Source of the DNA: Paucilactobacillus hokkaidonensis JCM 18461
GTDB lineage: Bacteria > Bacillota > Bacilli > Lactobacillales > Lactobacillaceae
DNA length: 64,000 nt
Assembly: GCF_000829395.1 (NCBI RefSeq)
Contig: NZ_AP014680.1
Span: 1,054,001 to 1,118,000 of the forward strand
Reading direction: 5' to 3'
Shown piece after piece: positions 38,203 through 46,853 of this stretch (positions are counted from its first letter, which is position 1; every line of letters starts with the position of its first letter). Both the position numbers and the translations under genes were made by a program. The notes under the pieces were generated by a model. The model had not been told where the DNA came from. It worked only from the letters and a program-made list of their open reading frames with translations, and ran no database searches.

Positions 38203-40758
38203 ATGGTTAAAAACATCAAAAAAGTTCTGATTATTGGTAGTGGTGCGGATGAGATTAGCCATGAAACAGAACTTGATGCTGCCACATTTCAGGTTGGGAG
38301 TGGCTTTAATCAACTTGGAATTGAGACAATCTTAATTGATAATAATCCATTCTCGTTTTCCTTAGATGGTAACGGAATTGATCATGTTTGTGTTCTGCCG
38401 GTTACTTTGAAGAATGTCGTGACGGTCATTGATCAATATAAGCCAGATGCTATTTTACCTAATCTAGGCGGGCTTGTTGGAATTCGACTAATGCAAGAAT
38501 TGTTGGAAACTGGAATTACGCGTGAACGAGATATCAGATTACTAGGCATTCCTGAAGCAACGATTCGCCAAATTAATAATCCTGTTTTACTTAACCAGAC
38601 ATTAAAGCAAATGCAGGCGCCAACGACAACTAGTCAATCTGTTCGTGATTTTGAAGGCGCACTTGAAATTACCAGTTCCATTGGGTTTCCAGTGATTATT
38701 AAACCGGTTGCACCAACTGGTAGTTCCACACGTCGTACTTGTCATGACAACGATGAGCTTGCAGATGCGATTAGTGTTGCTCTAGGACAGTCACGAGTGG
38801 GGCAGGCGATGGTGCAACAAAGTATTGCAGGTTACAAAGAGATTGAATTAGTGGTTCTGCGAGATCGACAGGGGACGACGATGCAAATAGCTGCAATTGA
38901 AGACTTTGATCCAATTGGAATTCATGCTGGTGATTCAATTGCCTTTTCTCCCACACAAACACTGTTGGATCGAGAAGTTCAAAAATTACGTGATGTCGCA
39001 TTTGCTATTACCAGAAAGTTAAGAATTGTGGGTGTTAATCACGTCCAATTTGCTTTGAATTCTTCAACGGGTCAGTTTTATGTGATTAAAAATAGTCCTT
39101 ATTTTGATCGAATGACGGCGTTTAGTGCTCGTACAACTGGATATCCATTAGCAATCGTATGTGCTAATTTACTAGCTGGCAAAACCTTAAGTGAAGTTAA
39201 ATTGCCTGCTAATTTTGCGGCTAAAACAGCCTTAATAGAACCGGCACTAGATCACATTGCCATTAGAATGCCAATTTGGCCGTTTGATGTGTTGCCTGAT
39301 GCAGATAGAACACTGTCTACTCAAATGCGTTCAACTGGCTCGACAATGGGAATAGGACGTAGCACGGAAGAAGCATTAGTAAAGGCAATTCGAGCGGCTC
39401 ATTTCCACGCTGGGAGTTTTATGGTTGATCAACAGCGCAAACTTTCAGATGATCAAATTGTCCAGTTGTTAATTCATCCGCGAGCCAATCGAATTATGAT
39501 TCTGATGGAGGCTTTAAGGCGTGGATATTCGATTAATGAGTTAGCAGAGCTAACTAAAATTGATCCATTTTACTTTCATAAATTAAAAAAATTACAGCAA
39601 TTAGAGCAAAATCTTGCTACGCATCCAGGAGACGGTGAACTATTACAAAAGGCTAAGTATTACGGGCTAAGTGATCGTTTCATTGGCCAGTTGTGGCAAT
39701 TGCCGGAAAAAGATATCGCGGCGTTACGAGGACAAGCTCAAATAATTCCAACCTATAAAGAAGTTGATCCATCTGCAGGTGAATTTGAACAACATTCCTG
39801 TTCTTTTTTTGCTACTTTTGAACAAGAAAATGAAAGCCAACCAGTTAACCGTAAAAAGGCCTTAGTAATTGGTAGTGGCGGTTTTCGACTTGGTAATGGT
39901 GGCGCAGCTGATTATTTTACTGCTAGTGTTTTACAACAACTGCAAGCTGAGCAGTATTTTACAATTTTACTCAACAATAATCCGAATGCAGTTTCGATGA
40001 GTCCTACTTTATCAGATAAACAATATATTGAACCGCTGGAGACACCTGACATTATGCAAATTGTAGCGCTTGAGCATCCTGATATTATTTACTTACCAAA
40101 TATTCGCAAGCGTTTGGCTCAGGAACTTAAGGATCTGGATTTACCAATTGTGTTGTTGCCTCAGAATGGACCATTATTAAGTCATATGGCTAGTGGATCT
40201 GAGTTTGTTTTTAATGCAATTTTTGATGGTGAGAAAGTATATCCATTAGGAATCAGTTCCTACTTGATTCAAAGTCAAAGTGGGTTTGGAGAACCAACTG
40301 CGGTTGTCTTCCCAGCTCATTTGAATGAGTCAGATCAGCTAGAACTGACTCAACAGGGTACAAACGAAATTAAACAACAGCATAGTCCTGGGTTATACCA
40401 AACATTATTTGTTAAGACTGAACGTTTCCATCGTGAACAAACTAGAATTATAACATTGCCCGAGATAGCCTTTTTATCAAAATCATTGGGTGTAAGTTTG
40501 GCTAGAATTACAACGCAAATCGTTACACCCGGAACAAATATCAAGGAAAAATTACAGGCTTTAATGCAGATAAAGATCAGCAAAACAGCAGCATATGCAT
40601 CTACATTTCCATTTAAGGCATTACATTTGTTTGATGAATCAATTACAGCTAATAATGTTCTTGGAGCGGAAATGGCCTTTGGCAATAGTACTACTGAAGC
40701 TTTACAACGATTGAATGTTAAAGGAAAATTCAGGTTCCATGGTGGTTCAATTAATTAA
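38203..40758 (+). CDS. Degenerate, shortened CarB-like protein
   Basis: An 851-residue homologue of the carbamoyl-phosphate synthase large subunit (normally about 1060). The first ATP-grasp half aligns throughout, but key residues are changed. The glycine loop GGTGGG reads SSTRRT (174-179). EVNPR reads KNSPY, with Lys296, Ser298 and Tyr300 in place of Mg ligands Glu and Asn and an Arg. The oligomerisation region is kept. The second half starts at KKALVIGSGG (551-560), but about 80 residues of its ATP-grasp are missing, EVNPR is gone, and the protein ends before the allosteric MGS-like domain. ATG at 38203 after GGGAGG, 2 bp after the carA-like stop. Open over 851 codons, so probably under selection; function unknown. 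Confidence 0.85.
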   Translation: MVKNIKKVLIIGSGADEISHETELDAATFQVGSGFNQLGIETILIDNNPFSFSLDGNGIDHVCVLPVTLKNVVTVIDQYKPDAILPNLGGLVGIRLMQELLETGITRERDIRLLGIPEATIRQINNPVLLNQTLKQMQAPTTTSQSVRDFEGALEITSSIGFPVIIKPVAPTGSSTRRTCHDNDELADAISVALGQSRVGQAMVQQSIAGYKEIELVVLRDRQGTTMQIAAIEDFDPIGIHAGDSIAFSPTQTLLDREVQKLRDVAFAITRKLRIVGVNHVQFALNSSTGQFYVIKNSPYFDRMTAFSARTTGYPLAIVCANLLAGKTLSEVKLPANFAAKTALIEPALDHIAIRMPIWPFDVLPDADRTLSTQMRSTGSTMGIGRSTEEALVKAIRAAHFHAGSFMVDQQRKLSDDQIVQLLIHPRANRIMILMEALRRGYSINELAELTKIDPFYFHKLKKLQQLEQNLATHPGDGELLQKAKYYGLSDRFIGQLWQLPEKDIAALRGQAQIIPTYKEVDPSAGEFEQHSCSFFATFEQENESQPVNRKKALVIGSGGFRLGNGGAADYFTASVLQQLQAEQYFTILLNNNPNAVSMSPTLSDKQYIEPLETPDIMQIVALEHPDIIYLPNIRKRLAQELKDLDLPIVLLPQNGPLLSHMASGSEFVFNAIFDGEKVYPLGISSYLIQSQSGFGEPTAVVFPAHLNESDQLELTQQGTNEIKQQHSPGLYQTLFVKTERFHREQTRIITLPEIAFLSKSLGVSLARITTQIVTPGTNIKEKLQALMQIKISKTAAYASTFPFKALHLFDESITANNVLGAEMAFGNSTTEALQRLNVKGKFRFHGGSIN

Positions 40759-40772
40759 AGTGTTGAAACAAC

Positions 40773-40806
40773 AAAAGGATGAGACATAATTTTGTCTCAT
40801 CCTTTT
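40773..40806. terminator. Bidirectional terminator between carB-like gene and rqcH
   Basis: AAAAGGATGAGACA and TGTCTCATCCTTTT pair perfectly around TAATTT. The A/T tails on both sides allow termination from both directions. The rqcH stop codon lies inside the right arm. Confidence 0.9.
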
Positions 40807-42493
40807 ACTTTGGAACCGATTCGTCTGGTGTAACATAAACAGTCGATTGTCCTTCAAAAATCACAAAACCAGGTTTACTACCATTTGGTTTTTTGACCCG
40901 TTTAATTGGGACATAATCGACAGCAACATTAGCTGACTGACGACCCTTAGAATAGTAAGCCGCTAATTTTGCAGCTTCTAATAATGTTTGTTCCGATGGA
41001 TCAGAATTTCTAATTACAACGTGTGAACCAGGAATGTCTTTAACATGTAACCAAATATCATCTTTGTTTGCAATTTTAAATGTTAATCTGTCATTTTGTA
41101 GGTTGTTTTTGCCGACCAAAATAGTTGTACCATCACTAGCAGTAAATTCTTCAGGCTTACTAACAGTAATCTTCTTTTTCCTGTTATTTTGTCGAGCACG
41201 CAAGTAACCTTGTTGTTGTAGCTCAAGTTTAATTTCTTCAGTATCAGCTGGATTACCAATTTCAATTTGTGCTTGAATATTCTCTAAATATTCAATTTCA
41301 GCCGTTGCAATCTTCAATTGTTCATTCACATGGCTAACAGCATTTTTTAATTTTTGATATTTAGTAAAGTAACGTTGGGCATTTTGTGACGGGGTCAGTT
41401 GATTTGATAAATCAATTTTTATTGGCTGATTATTGTCATAAAAATTAGCCAATGTAATCTCGGTCATACCTGGTTTAATTTCATGCAGGTAAGTAGTCAG
41501 TATTTCACCACGAATACGAAAGTCGTCTGCCTTATGAGTATCGAGTAATGTTTTTTCCAACTTTTTTACTTTTGTTTTATTTTTCTTTAATTCATTATGA
41601 ACTACCCTAATTAGGTCTCCACCCAATTGTTTCGTTCGATCTTGTTGTGCTTTATCAGCATAAAAGCCATCAAGTAATGCAGAAAGAGTTGTGAAGCTTT
41701 TGTAATTAGTGTTGCTTGGCAAGCTAGTTGGTCTAAAGGCAGTGAATCCCATTTTCTGTGTTTCAGTTATGGACAGTGTTGGTGCTACCTGATCAAAGCT
41801 TCGTAAAAATGATTGATATTGATTGGCAACATTATCAGTATGCAAAAGTTGATATGCCAATTCTTGAGCGGAGTCAGTTCCCATTCCTTGATATGCTTGC
41901 TGTAATTGACCAGCTAGTTTTGCTTGATCATCAGTTTTCATTACTAATTGAGCATATTCTTGGTTGGCAATAAACGGATTTAATTTGTCTTGTTTTGGCG
42001 GCATAATGAAGGTAGCACCGGGTAATAGTAGGCGATAACGGTTTTGATCAGAACCAACATGCTTAACTGTATCAATAATTTTATTAGTTGCAGTATTTAC
42101 TAGTGAAATATTGCTGTGCCGTGCCATTATTTCACTAACCAGTACAAGTTCTTGTTCATCGCCAAGTTCATCTCGGGTCGATATATTAAACCTAACAATG
42201 CGATCATTATCAACTTGATCGATTGATTTTAAAATTGATCCTTCAATATACTTTCGTAACGTCATTGTAAATTTTGTTGGAACCTTTGGATTTTTAAATG
42301 GAATCTCAGTAATTTGAATCCTAGGATAGGTAGGATTTGCTGATAATAAAACTGAATAGTTGTGTCGATTAGCCCGTATTATTAAAATCACTTCAGACGG
42401 GTAGGGCTGGTGAATTTTTGCAATTCTACCGGTTGCTAATAGATCATTTAATTCGTGAACCATTGCATGGGTGAAAAAGCCATCAAATGACAT
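40805..42493 (-). CDS. rqcH: RqcH/NFACT-family ribosome quality-control protein
   Basis: A 562-residue homologue of bacterial RqcH and eukaryotic Rqc2/NEMF, which binds stalled 50S subunits and adds C-terminal alanine tails; older annotation calls it fibronectin-binding protein FbpA. The NFACT-N domain is at the N-terminus (MSFDGFFTHAMVHEL), followed by helix-hairpin and long coiled-coil regions (about 270-430). The NFACT-R domain contains WLHVKDIPGSHVVI near residue 470. The start at 42493 follows AAAGGAGG, so a longer in-frame extension is rejected. Divergent from marR. Confidence 0.9.
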   Translation of the reverse strand: MSFDGFFTHAMVHELNDLLATGRIAKIHQPYPSEVILIIRANRHNYSVLLSANPTYPRIQITEIPFKNPKVPTKFTMTLRKYIEGSILKSIDQVDNDRIVRFNISTRDELGDEQELVLVSEIMARHSNISLVNTATNKIIDTVKHVGSDQNRYRLLLPGATFIMPPKQDKLNPFIANQEYAQLVMKTDDQAKLAGQLQQAYQGMGTDSAQELAYQLLHTDNVANQYQSFLRSFDQVAPTLSITETQKMGFTAFRPTSLPSNTNYKSFTTLSALLDGFYADKAQQDRTKQLGGDLIRVVHNELKKNKTKVKKLEKTLLDTHKADDFRIRGEILTTYLHEIKPGMTEITLANFYDNNQPIKIDLSNQLTPSQNAQRYFTKYQKLKNAVSHVNEQLKIATAEIEYLENIQAQIEIGNPADTEEIKLELQQQGYLRARQNNRKKKITVSKPEEFTASDGTTILVGKNNLQNDRLTFKIANKDDIWLHVKDIPGSHVVIRNSDPSEQTLLEAAKLAAYYSKGRQSANVAVDYVPIKRVKKPNGSKPGFVIFEGQSTVYVTPDESVPK

Positions 42494-42575
42494 TATTATA
42501 TCCTCCTTTGTTAACCGTTTCAGTATACAGATAAACACAATTCAATACAAAAGTTAATTTTTAGTTAAAAAATAC

Positions 42576-42621
42576 TTGTACATTGCAATTTGGATATTGT
42601 ATACTACAATTATACAATATC
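42576..42621 (+). promoter_or_regulatory. marR promoter with perfect palindromic operator
   Basis: -35 TTGTAC (42576-42581), an 18-bp spacer and -10 TATACT (42600-42605). The perfect inverted repeat GATATTGTATA/TATACAATATC (42593-42621, 7-bp centre) covers the -10 and the likely start site, as expected for MarR autorepression. The rqcH promoter must lie close on the other strand, so the same site might affect both genes. Confidence 0.7.
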
Positions 42622-42642
42622 AGAGGTTGGGGGAGTTAATTT

Positions 42643-43071
42643 ATGAAAGATAGTTTAAGTGCACTACGTGAAATTGAGCGAAATCATCGGAGTGCATTGC
42701 TTGCAATTACTAAAAAAGCGCATCTAACCATTGCAGAATGGCAATTATTGCTTTTTATTCTTGCTGACAATACAACACAAGAACAGTTATCTAATGCAAC
42801 TTCATTAGATACTTCAACACTCAGTCGTCAATTAAAGAATTTGGTAGCTAAAGAAATGCTTAATAAAACTCCCACTGGACGTGATAAACGGCAATTAATT
42901 TATTCTATCACTGAATTGGGAAAACAGTCAGTCAATCAGATTAATGATGACTATAAACAATTAGCTAATCAGATATTTGATCGATGGACAGATGAAGAAA
43001 AAAATTTACTTCAGATTCTATTAAATCGATTAGATAAGAGTATTGCTCGGATTGAAAAACACAATCAATAA
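42643..43071 (+). CDS. MarR-family transcriptional regulator
   Basis: A 142-residue winged-helix regulator. The recognition region TQEQLSNATSLDTSTLSRQLKNL (about 42-65) and the wing with TPTGRDKRQLIYSIT fit MarR proteins, flanked by dimerisation helices. The ligand is unknown. A perfect 11-bp inverted repeat over its own promoter predicts autorepression. No efflux or detoxification gene is directly attached, so targets outside the window, or degV and the ECF gene downstream, are possible. GGTTGGGGGAG precedes the ATG. Confidence 0.88.
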   Translation: MKDSLSALREIERNHRSALLAITKKAHLTIAEWQLLLFILADNTTQEQLSNATSLDTSTLSRQLKNLVAKEMLNKTPTGRDKRQLIYSITELGKQSVNQINDDYKQLANQIFDRWTDEEKNLLQILLNRLDKSIARIEKHNQ

Positions 43072-43152
43072 TATTAACTTAACTTGGTTGTCACCTCATT
43101 TTGTGCTAGTATTGTTGAGATATTGAATTAGGCATAAACTGGAGGATTAAAA

Positions 43153-44019
43153 ATGAAGATTGCTGTTGTTACTGACAGTACTGCTTATCTCTCTAATGAT
43201 GAGGTTGCAGCTAATAATATTAAGGTAGTACCTATTCCAGTAATTATTGATGGTAAAAGCTATCAAGAGGGAATTGACATTACTACTAGTGAATTTTATG
43301 AAAAACTTAAATCATCAAAATCATTTCCAAGTACTTCGCAGCTACCATTGGGAGAAATGATTAACCTATATGAAGGCTTAGCTAAAGAAGGATTCGATAC
43401 TGTTATTAGTATCCATCTTTCTAGTACAATTTCTGGATTTGTTAATAGCTTAAAACAAATTGCTAATGAGTTAGATGATATTAAGATTATTCCATATGAT
43501 TCACAAGTGACGGTTAAATTAATGGGATATTTGGTAATTGAAGCTGCTAAACTGGCACGGCAAGGTTTAAACGCGGATGTAATTATTGATCGCCTAAACA
43601 AGTTACGGAGTACGATTGACAATCTGTTTATAGTCGATGACTTACAAAATTTAGTTCGTGGTGGTCGCTTATCAAACGCATCTGCATTTATTGGATCAAT
43701 GTTAAAAATCAAGCCATTATTGACAATGAACACACCATCTCACGAAATTGAAGCATTTGAAAAAGTTCGTTCGACTAAGAAGGCTTTAGCTCGCGTCGAA
43801 GAATTGTTCGATCAGGCATTACAAAAAACAGATTATCCAATACGTGCAATCATTATTCATGCTAATGACGAACCAGCTGCAATGAAGTGGCGTGAAAAGC
43901 TTTCTGCCAAATATCCAGATATTCCCTTTGAAATTTCGTATTTTGGACCTGTGATTGGAACCCATTTAGGCGAGAAAGCTTTAGCATTAGCTTGGATGCG
44001 AGATACAAGTCGCTCATAA
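43153..44019 (+). CDS. DegV-family fatty-acid-binding protein
   Basis: A 288-residue DegV protein. Members bind a long-chain fatty acid; related proteins act as FakB, handing acyl chains to the kinase FakA. The N-terminal VTDSTAYL, STSQLPLGE in the binding site, and NLVRGGRLS are family signatures. Length is typical. GGAGG precedes the ATG. The next gene, an ECF-type membrane protein, starts 19 bp after its stop, so the two are probably co-transcribed. Confidence 0.92.
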   Translation: MKIAVVTDSTAYLSNDEVAANNIKVVPIPVIIDGKSYQEGIDITTSEFYEKLKSSKSFPSTSQLPLGEMINLYEGLAKEGFDTVISIHLSSTISGFVNSLKQIANELDDIKIIPYDSQVTVKLMGYLVIEAAKLARQGLNADVIIDRLNKLRSTIDNLFIVDDLQNLVRGGRLSNASAFIGSMLKIKPLLTMNTPSHEIEAFEKVRSTKKALARVEELFDQALQKTDYPIRAIIIHANDEPAAMKWREKLSAKYPDIPFEISYFGPVIGTHLGEKALALAWMRDTSRS

Positions 44020-44038
44020 TAAACTGCGAGGATTTTTT

Positions 44039-44578
44039 ATGCAACAAAATAAAACAACGACAACCGTTACCACAATTATTTTTATTGCTATTATTTACTT
44101 GATATCCTTATTTCAATTTCATGTTTCTTCTCCAATTGGTGATCCATTCGTTCAACTTGGTGAGGTTTTTGGAATATTAGGGATTTTATTTCTTGGTTTA
44201 AAATTAGGATTGGTCAGTTCATTAGTTGGTATCTTGCTCGCTAATATTATGACTAATCCACAATTCTTTTATTTGCCGATGTTTGAAATGTTGTTAATTG
44301 CATTGGTCGCGAATTTTTTGTTCAAAATTTTGGGACGTCAAGCAAGATGGACAACTTTAATCACGGTGGCATTAGGTTGTGGTATTACAAAAATTATCAC
44401 AACGTTTCTACATTATTTTATTCAGGCAATTATTGTTAGTGGTGGCCGGACTTCGATTGGTGTTATGACAGCATTTACAGCGATGCCGGCAGGTATTATT
44501 ACGGCAATATTGCTGGTTATAATTGTACCAATCATGTATTTTATGCTACAAAAAACTATTTTTAAAAATTTTGACTAA
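44039..44578 (+). CDS. ECF-transporter-type S-component membrane protein
   Basis: A 179-residue hydrophobic protein with about five to six membrane helices. An early conserved segment (GDPFVQLGEVFGILGILFLGLKLG) and the overall length resemble substrate-binding S components of energy-coupling-factor transporters, which share the EcfA1A2T module encoded elsewhere. The substrate is not recognisable and no riboswitch is present upstream. Pairing with degV is suggestive but unexplained. GCGAGGA precedes the ATG. Confidence 0.65.
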   Translation: MQQNKTTTTVTTIIFIAIIYLISLFQFHVSSPIGDPFVQLGEVFGILGILFLGLKLGLVSSLVGILLANIMTNPQFFYLPMFEMLLIALVANFLFKILGRQARWTTLITVALGCGITKIITTFLHYFIQAIIVSGGRTSIGVMTAFTAMPAGIITAILLVIIVPIMYFMLQKTIFKNFD

Positions 44579-44610
44579 AAAATGATGAGCAACTTGACTC
44601 ATCATTTTTT
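44577..44610. terminator. Bidirectional terminator between ECF gene and DUF2075 gene
   Basis: AAAAAATGATGAG and CTCATCATTTTTT pair perfectly around an 8-base loop. It begins at the stop of the S-component gene and overlaps the end of the convergent DUF2075 gene. Confidence 0.9.
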
Positions 44611-45843
44611 TATTTGCGCAAATAATTCAATGAGTCTACCTCGTAGGTTATTATCGTGCGCATATAAATACGTCCCAAAAATTCCTCGTTTAAAAAGGAC
44701 ATTTAATGAGTTCATAACCATTGTTTTCTCAATTGTTGTAATTTCTTGTGGATCGGTGATATCTTTGCGCCGCTTAAAGGCCTCAACGTCAGTGTATTTA
44801 TCTAAATTGATTTGTAACTGATTAGTAGCTGGATTAAGAATGAATGGCGGACCAATAATAATCCCAGCGTAGTTCAAGTCAAATCCCTGACAAGTATAAA
44901 TTGAGCCAACTTCATTGATTGTGTTCGGAATTTCAGCCCAGGGTGTTGCAGTATAGTTATATTGATCCCAAGGCATTTTGAATTGACCTTCGTTAATGTA
45001 ATGCAGACCTCCATCCAGAGTAGAGGGGTAGCCAGAAGTTGAAACCATTCGTGATAATTGAACTTCTTGGTTGCGTTTAACAATAGTCTTACGCATTTGT
45101 TCAGCATCGGAGAAAATTCTAAAATCATAGTTATGACAAGCATTAGCTGGTAGACTGTGCAGATTACCGGCAGTAAAATCATTGAACCATTGGATTAGTT
45201 CATCACTAGCGGTCATTCGAAATTGGTGCCGCAATTGGTAGCTTTCATGGTGGTATGACTGTAATAATTGATTTAGTCGAGCTTTAGTCCAAAAACCTTT
45301 CATTCTTAAAACCTGATGTTCGTCAAATACTAAAATGACTACCTTAGACCGTTTAATGATTTCGGTAAGTTGATTAGTATAGTAAAAATTATTGTAGTGA
45401 TCGGGCTTTGATAACAGCAAATGTGCTTCATCAATAATTGTAATATCAGCAGAGCGTTGCTGTTTGTCTAGTTGATTAATAAATGATGTTGGTCGTTGAT
45501 AATTCTTTTTATATAGGTATGGTGATTGGTCAGCAATCTGCTTATAAACTTTTAAAACTTCTGGGTGATTGACTAAAAAATAATTATTTGTGTCATACAA
45601 GATGCTATTATTATCAGTTTTTGAAGTAAGCTGAAGTTCATCAAATAAATGGGACAAGATAACACTTTTACCAGTACCAGCATCGCCATAAATAGTGAAC
45701 ACTGAATGCCTAGAATCTCGTATATGATCAATGCAAAATGATTTAATTCGATTTACTAATTGCTGTTGTTCTTGGGTTAATTCTTTTTGTGGTGATATTT
45801 TATCTAATGCAGCATTGCTGATTTGTTTATCCAAATGGGTCAT
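44602..45843 (-). CDS. DUF2075-domain P-loop ATPase
   Basis: A 413-residue protein with Walker A GDAGTGKS near residue 53, Walker B ITIIDEAHLLLS near residue 135 and a helicase-like VSTSGYPS/TCQGFDLNYAGIIIG region in the C-terminal half, matching DUF2075 (COG3410). The core resembles superfamily 1 helicases such as UvrD and RecD2, and family members are often associated with restriction or unknown stress functions. Here it stands alone without nuclease or methylase partners. Its biological role is not known. Confidence 0.78.
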   Translation of the reverse strand: MTHLDKQISNAALDKISPQKELTQEQQQLVNRIKSFCIDHIRDSRHSVFTIYGDAGTGKSVILSHLFDELQLTSKTDNNSILYDTNNYFLVNHPEVLKVYKQIADQSPYLYKKNYQRPTSFINQLDKQQRSADITIIDEAHLLLSKPDHYNNFYYTNQLTEIIKRSKVVILVFDEHQVLRMKGFWTKARLNQLLQSYHHESYQLRHQFRMTASDELIQWFNDFTAGNLHSLPANACHNYDFRIFSDAEQMRKTIVKRNQEVQLSRMVSTSGYPSTLDGGLHYINEGQFKMPWDQYNYTATPWAEIPNTINEVGSIYTCQGFDLNYAGIIIGPPFILNPATNQLQINLDKYTDVEAFKRRKDITDPQEITTIEKTMVMNSLNVLFKRGIFGTYLYAHDNNLRGRLIELFAQIKK

Positions 45844-45986
45844 TCCTTAAATAAATACTTTAGTGAGGGGGCTTTTTTATCTGGCAACGAGATTTATATT
45901 TTAGTTTACATAATATATATTATGCAAAGTAGTTAATTGAAACAAAATAGGACGCTAAATTGCCTCCCTATATTTTGCTACCTTAA

Positions 45987-46829
45987 CTAAAATTCTTCAT
46001 AAACTGCCGGATCTTGATTTGAAGTTCTTCCATCAGCTTTTGTTAAACCGTTAATAGTCTGCATTTCAGCATCACTCAATTTAAAATCAAATAAACTAAT
46101 GTTTTCTATCTGCCGGCTTGGTTTGGTTGCTTTGGGAATCGTAATTGTATCAAGTTGTAATTCCCAGCGTAATATAATTTGAGCAATGCTTTTATCGTGA
46201 GCATCAGCAATTTGCTTAATTGTCTGATCTTTTAGCATTTCACTGGCGCGGCCTAATGGGCTCCAATCAATTGTAGCAATATCATGTTGTTGATCATATT
46301 CCCGTTGAGCTTGATTATTGAAATAAGGATGTAATTCAATTTCATTTGCTACTGGTTTAACACCGGTTTCACGTTCAATTCGTTCCAAATGCTCTGGTAA
46401 AAAGTTGGAAACACCAATCGAACGGATGTACCCAAACTTTTGAGCATCAATCAATGCTTGCCAAGCTTCTACGTATAAATTTTGTTTTGGCAGTGGCCAA
46501 TGAATTAAATATAGATCAATATAATCCAAACCGGTTCGCAAAACGGATTCTTGAATTGCTTGCAGTGCTTTATTATATTCTTGAAAACGGCCTGGTAATT
46601 TTGATAAAACAGTAATCTCATCTCGTGGAACACTGCTTCGCCGAACAGCTTCTCCCACTGCCCCTTCGTTATCATAATTGAAGGCAGCATCCAAGAAACG
46701 GTACCCAGTATTAAGCGCACCCGTAATGGCATTCACACCAGTGAATCCATTTAACAAATAAGTTCCAAATCCAACTTGTGGAACTACATTGCCATCATTA
46801 AGCGTAATTTTATTAACTTCATTATTCAT
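45987..46829 (-). CDS. Aldo/keto reductase
   Basis: A 280-residue NADPH-dependent oxidoreductase of the AKR superfamily, AKR5-like (2,5-diketo-gluconate reductase/morphine dehydrogenase type). The catalytic tetrad is visible: Asp and Tyr in FLDAAFNYDNE, Lys in LSKLPG and His in LIHWPLP. The phosphate-binding end reads TIPKATKPSRQIENI. The physiological substrate, a small aldehyde or ketone, is unknown. AGGAGG precedes the ATG. It follows the DUF1634/TauE genes only in the sense of being divergent in function, with no operon link visible. Confidence 0.92.
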   Translation of the reverse strand: MNNEVNKITLNDGNVVPQVGFGTYLLNGFTGVNAITGALNTGYRFLDAAFNYDNEGAVGEAVRRSSVPRDEITVLSKLPGRFQEYNKALQAIQESVLRTGLDYIDLYLIHWPLPKQNLYVEAWQALIDAQKFGYIRSIGVSNFLPEHLERIERETGVKPVANEIELHPYFNNQAQREYDQQHDIATIDWSPLGRASEMLKDQTIKQIADAHDKSIAQIILRWELQLDTITIPKATKPSRQIENISLFDFKLSDAEMQTINGLTKADGRTSNQDPAVYEEF

Positions 46830-46853
46830 TAAAATACCTCCTGAAATTCTTCG

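Noticed and set aside
37124-40758. carA/carB-like genes as sequence errors or frameshifted pseudogenes
   Set aside because: Both frames are open from ribosome binding site to stop, conserved blocks stay in register across the whole length, and the lost residues are scattered substitutions plus clean domain losses, not one shift.
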